Shown here: piece after piece, positions 62,410-64,000 of the stretch | How the letters are laid out: each line of letters starts with the position of its first letter | Position numbering within the stretch: position 1 is the first letter of the stretch | Origin: Chionis minor | Taxonomy: Eukaryota > Chordata > Aves > Charadriiformes > Chionididae | DNA: 64,000 nt | Assembly (NCBI GenBank): GCA_013398295.1 | Contig: VZSF01001204.1 | Span: 250,333-314,332 of the forward strand | Direction of reading: 5' to 3' | Program-made: the position numbers and the translations under genes | The notes under the pieces: generated by a model | Told to the model about the DNA's origin: nothing | Database searches by the model: none | Seen by the model: the letters and a program-made list of their open reading frames with translations, nothing else

Positions 62410-64000
62410 CTCAAGTCGTCTTCGCTGTAGTCTTTACTGGAAGTACTCACCTTCAGAAATCCCAGGCCTCTGAGACCATCAGCAAAGTATGGAGCAAGGA
62501 AGACTTACCCTTGATGAATGAGGATTGGGTTAGGGAATATTTAAATAAACTGGACAAATAAATAAGTAAGTCTCTGGAACCTGGTGGGATACACCCATGA
62601 ATACGGAGAGAGCTGTCTGATGTCATTGTGAAGCCGCTCTTGATTAGCTTTGAAAGGTCACTGTGGGAGGTTCCTGAGGACTGGAAGAAAGCAACTGTCA
62701 GTTGTATCTTCAAGAGGGACAAGAAAGAGGATCTGGAGCATCACAGGGTGGACAGCCTTATCTCAATCCCTGTGAAGGTTATGGAGCAAACAATCCTAGA
62801 AACTATTTTGAAACATATGAAGGACAAGAAGATGACTAGGAGTAGTCAGCACAGATCTATAAGGAGAAATCATGCCTCACCACCGTAATAGCTTTCTATG
62901 ATGAGATGATTGGCTTGGTAGATATGGGGATATCAGTAGATGCTGTTTATCTTGACTTTAGTAAAGCTTTTGACACTTTCACATAACATCCTCATTGACA
63001 AGCTGATGAAGTGTGGGCTAGATAAGCAAACTGACATGGTTTAGTAGCTGGCTGAGCTACTGGGCTCAAAAGGTTGTGGTCTGTTGATGAGCTGCAAGTC
63101 ACACAAATGATGCATCCCAGGGTCAGTACTGGGATCCAAAACTGTTTAACATCTTCGTTAATGGCCTGGATGATGGGAGCGAGTCCATCCTCAGCAAGTC
63201 TGCAGACAACATAAAACTGGGAAAAATGATTGATAGACCAGATGATTGTACTGCTGTTTGGAGACACCTCAGTAGGAATCTTGTGACATTCAACAAAGGG
63301 AAATGACAAGTTCTGTTGCCAGGGAGGAATGACCTCATGCACCAGTACCGGCTGGGGCCAACCAGCTAGAAAGCAGCTTTGCAAGAAAGGGCCTGGGGTC
63401 CTGTAGGCAATAAGTTGAACGTGAGTCTGAAAAGGTGAGTGGCAAAGGTGGCCAACAGCCTCTGGGCTGTATTAGGAAAAGCATTGCTGGCAAGTCAGGT
63501 GAGGTGATCCTGCCTCTCTGCTGAGTATTGGTGGGACACATTTGGAGTGCTGTGTCCAGTTCTGAGGTTCCCCAGTCTAAGAGAGAGATAGACATATTAG
63601 AGAGAGTGCAACAAATGTTCACAAAGATGATTAAAGAGCTGATACATCTGACATACGAGGAGAGACTGAGATCTCAGACTGTTTATTCTCGAGAAGAGAA
63701 GGCTTGACAGGATCTTATCAATATGTATAAACACCTAATGTTGGAGGGAGTAAAGAAGACGGAGTCAGATGCTTCTTACTGGTGCCCAGTGGCAGGACAA
63801 GATCACAAACTGAGATACGGGAAATTCCATTTAAACATAACAGTAAACTTTTTTAACGTGGTCGTGATCAAATACTGGAACAAGTTGCTCGGAGAGGTTG
63901 TGGAGGCTCCATGCATAGAGATACTCAAAACCTGACCATATGGGGTCCCAGGCAGCCTCCTCTAGCTGACCCTCCTTTGAACAGTGGTTTTGAAGCAGGT
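62410..64000 (+). mobile_element. CR1 LINE, decayed ORF2, cut by right edge
   Basis: Plus-strand CR1 copy covering most of the reverse transcriptase. Pieces in order: VPEDWKKATVSCIFKRDKKED and VMEQTILETILKHMKDKKMT (62660-62850), DAVYLDFSKAFDT (62939-62977, palm motif A with the first catalytic Asp), and LFNIFVNGLDDG (63140-63180). The next are VWRHLSRNLVTFNKG (63253-63301) and KFHLNITVNFFNV near 63820. The 3' untranslated stretch 'ctgaccctcctttgaacagt' follows near 63967. Multiple frameshifts and stops break the frame, one directly after KAFDT, so it is a pseudogene copy. The last few dozen bases of the element fall outside the window. The plus-strand frames at 62628-62888 and 63723-63935 belong to it; minus-strand frames over it are antisense. 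Confidence 0.92.

Overview
This window is vertebrate nuclear DNA, and the repeats make it a bird. Several CR1 LINE fragments carry avian CR1 3' ends, and there is a solo-LTR-like avian endogenous retrovirus fragment. The species cannot be named from the sequence; the LTR resembles ones I know from many non-galliform birds. There are no operons, CRISPR arrays or recognisable tRNA/rRNA genes.

The only protein-coding gene I can support is the 5' end of KIF6, a kinesin motor associated with motile cilia, on the minus strand. Four exons were found at 24047-24112 (start codon), 22981-23090, 17390-17464 and 641-788. Their splice phases join without a break into 133 codons. These cover the start of the motor domain through the P-loop GQTGSGKT, which falls at residues 97-104. 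The rest of the gene lies off the left edge. The CpG-rich promoter around 23.77-24.48 kb holds two sharp motifs just upstream of the ATG. One is a pair of RFX-type half-sites (X-box-like), as expected for a ciliary gene. The other is a full ZNF143/Staf-type site.

Region by region: 1-640 is KIF6 intron 4 with a CR1 piece; 789-17389 is the long intron 3 (two CR1 fragments, otherwise AT-rich unique sequence); 17465-22980 is intron 2, inflated by a 2,237-bp stretch present twice on either side of a 10-N gap; 23091-24046 is intron 1. From 24.5 kb to the right edge is intergenic DNA on the 5' side of KIF6. In other amniotes the gene expected there is DAAM2, transcribed divergently, but no DAAM2 coding exon was found. 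This interval holds an LTR, again duplicated around a single n. It also holds a degenerate LINE 3' end, MIR-like ancient SINE relics, a CR1 tail expanded to about 18 TATTC units, a strong G-quadruplex tract, and a 1.6-kb decayed CR1 reverse transcriptase copy running off the right edge.

I found no novel biological system. The observations most worth a second look are the two assembly-type duplications at the gaps, because they distort intron 2 and the LTR, the compact KIF6 promoter motif cluster, and the MIR-like relics.
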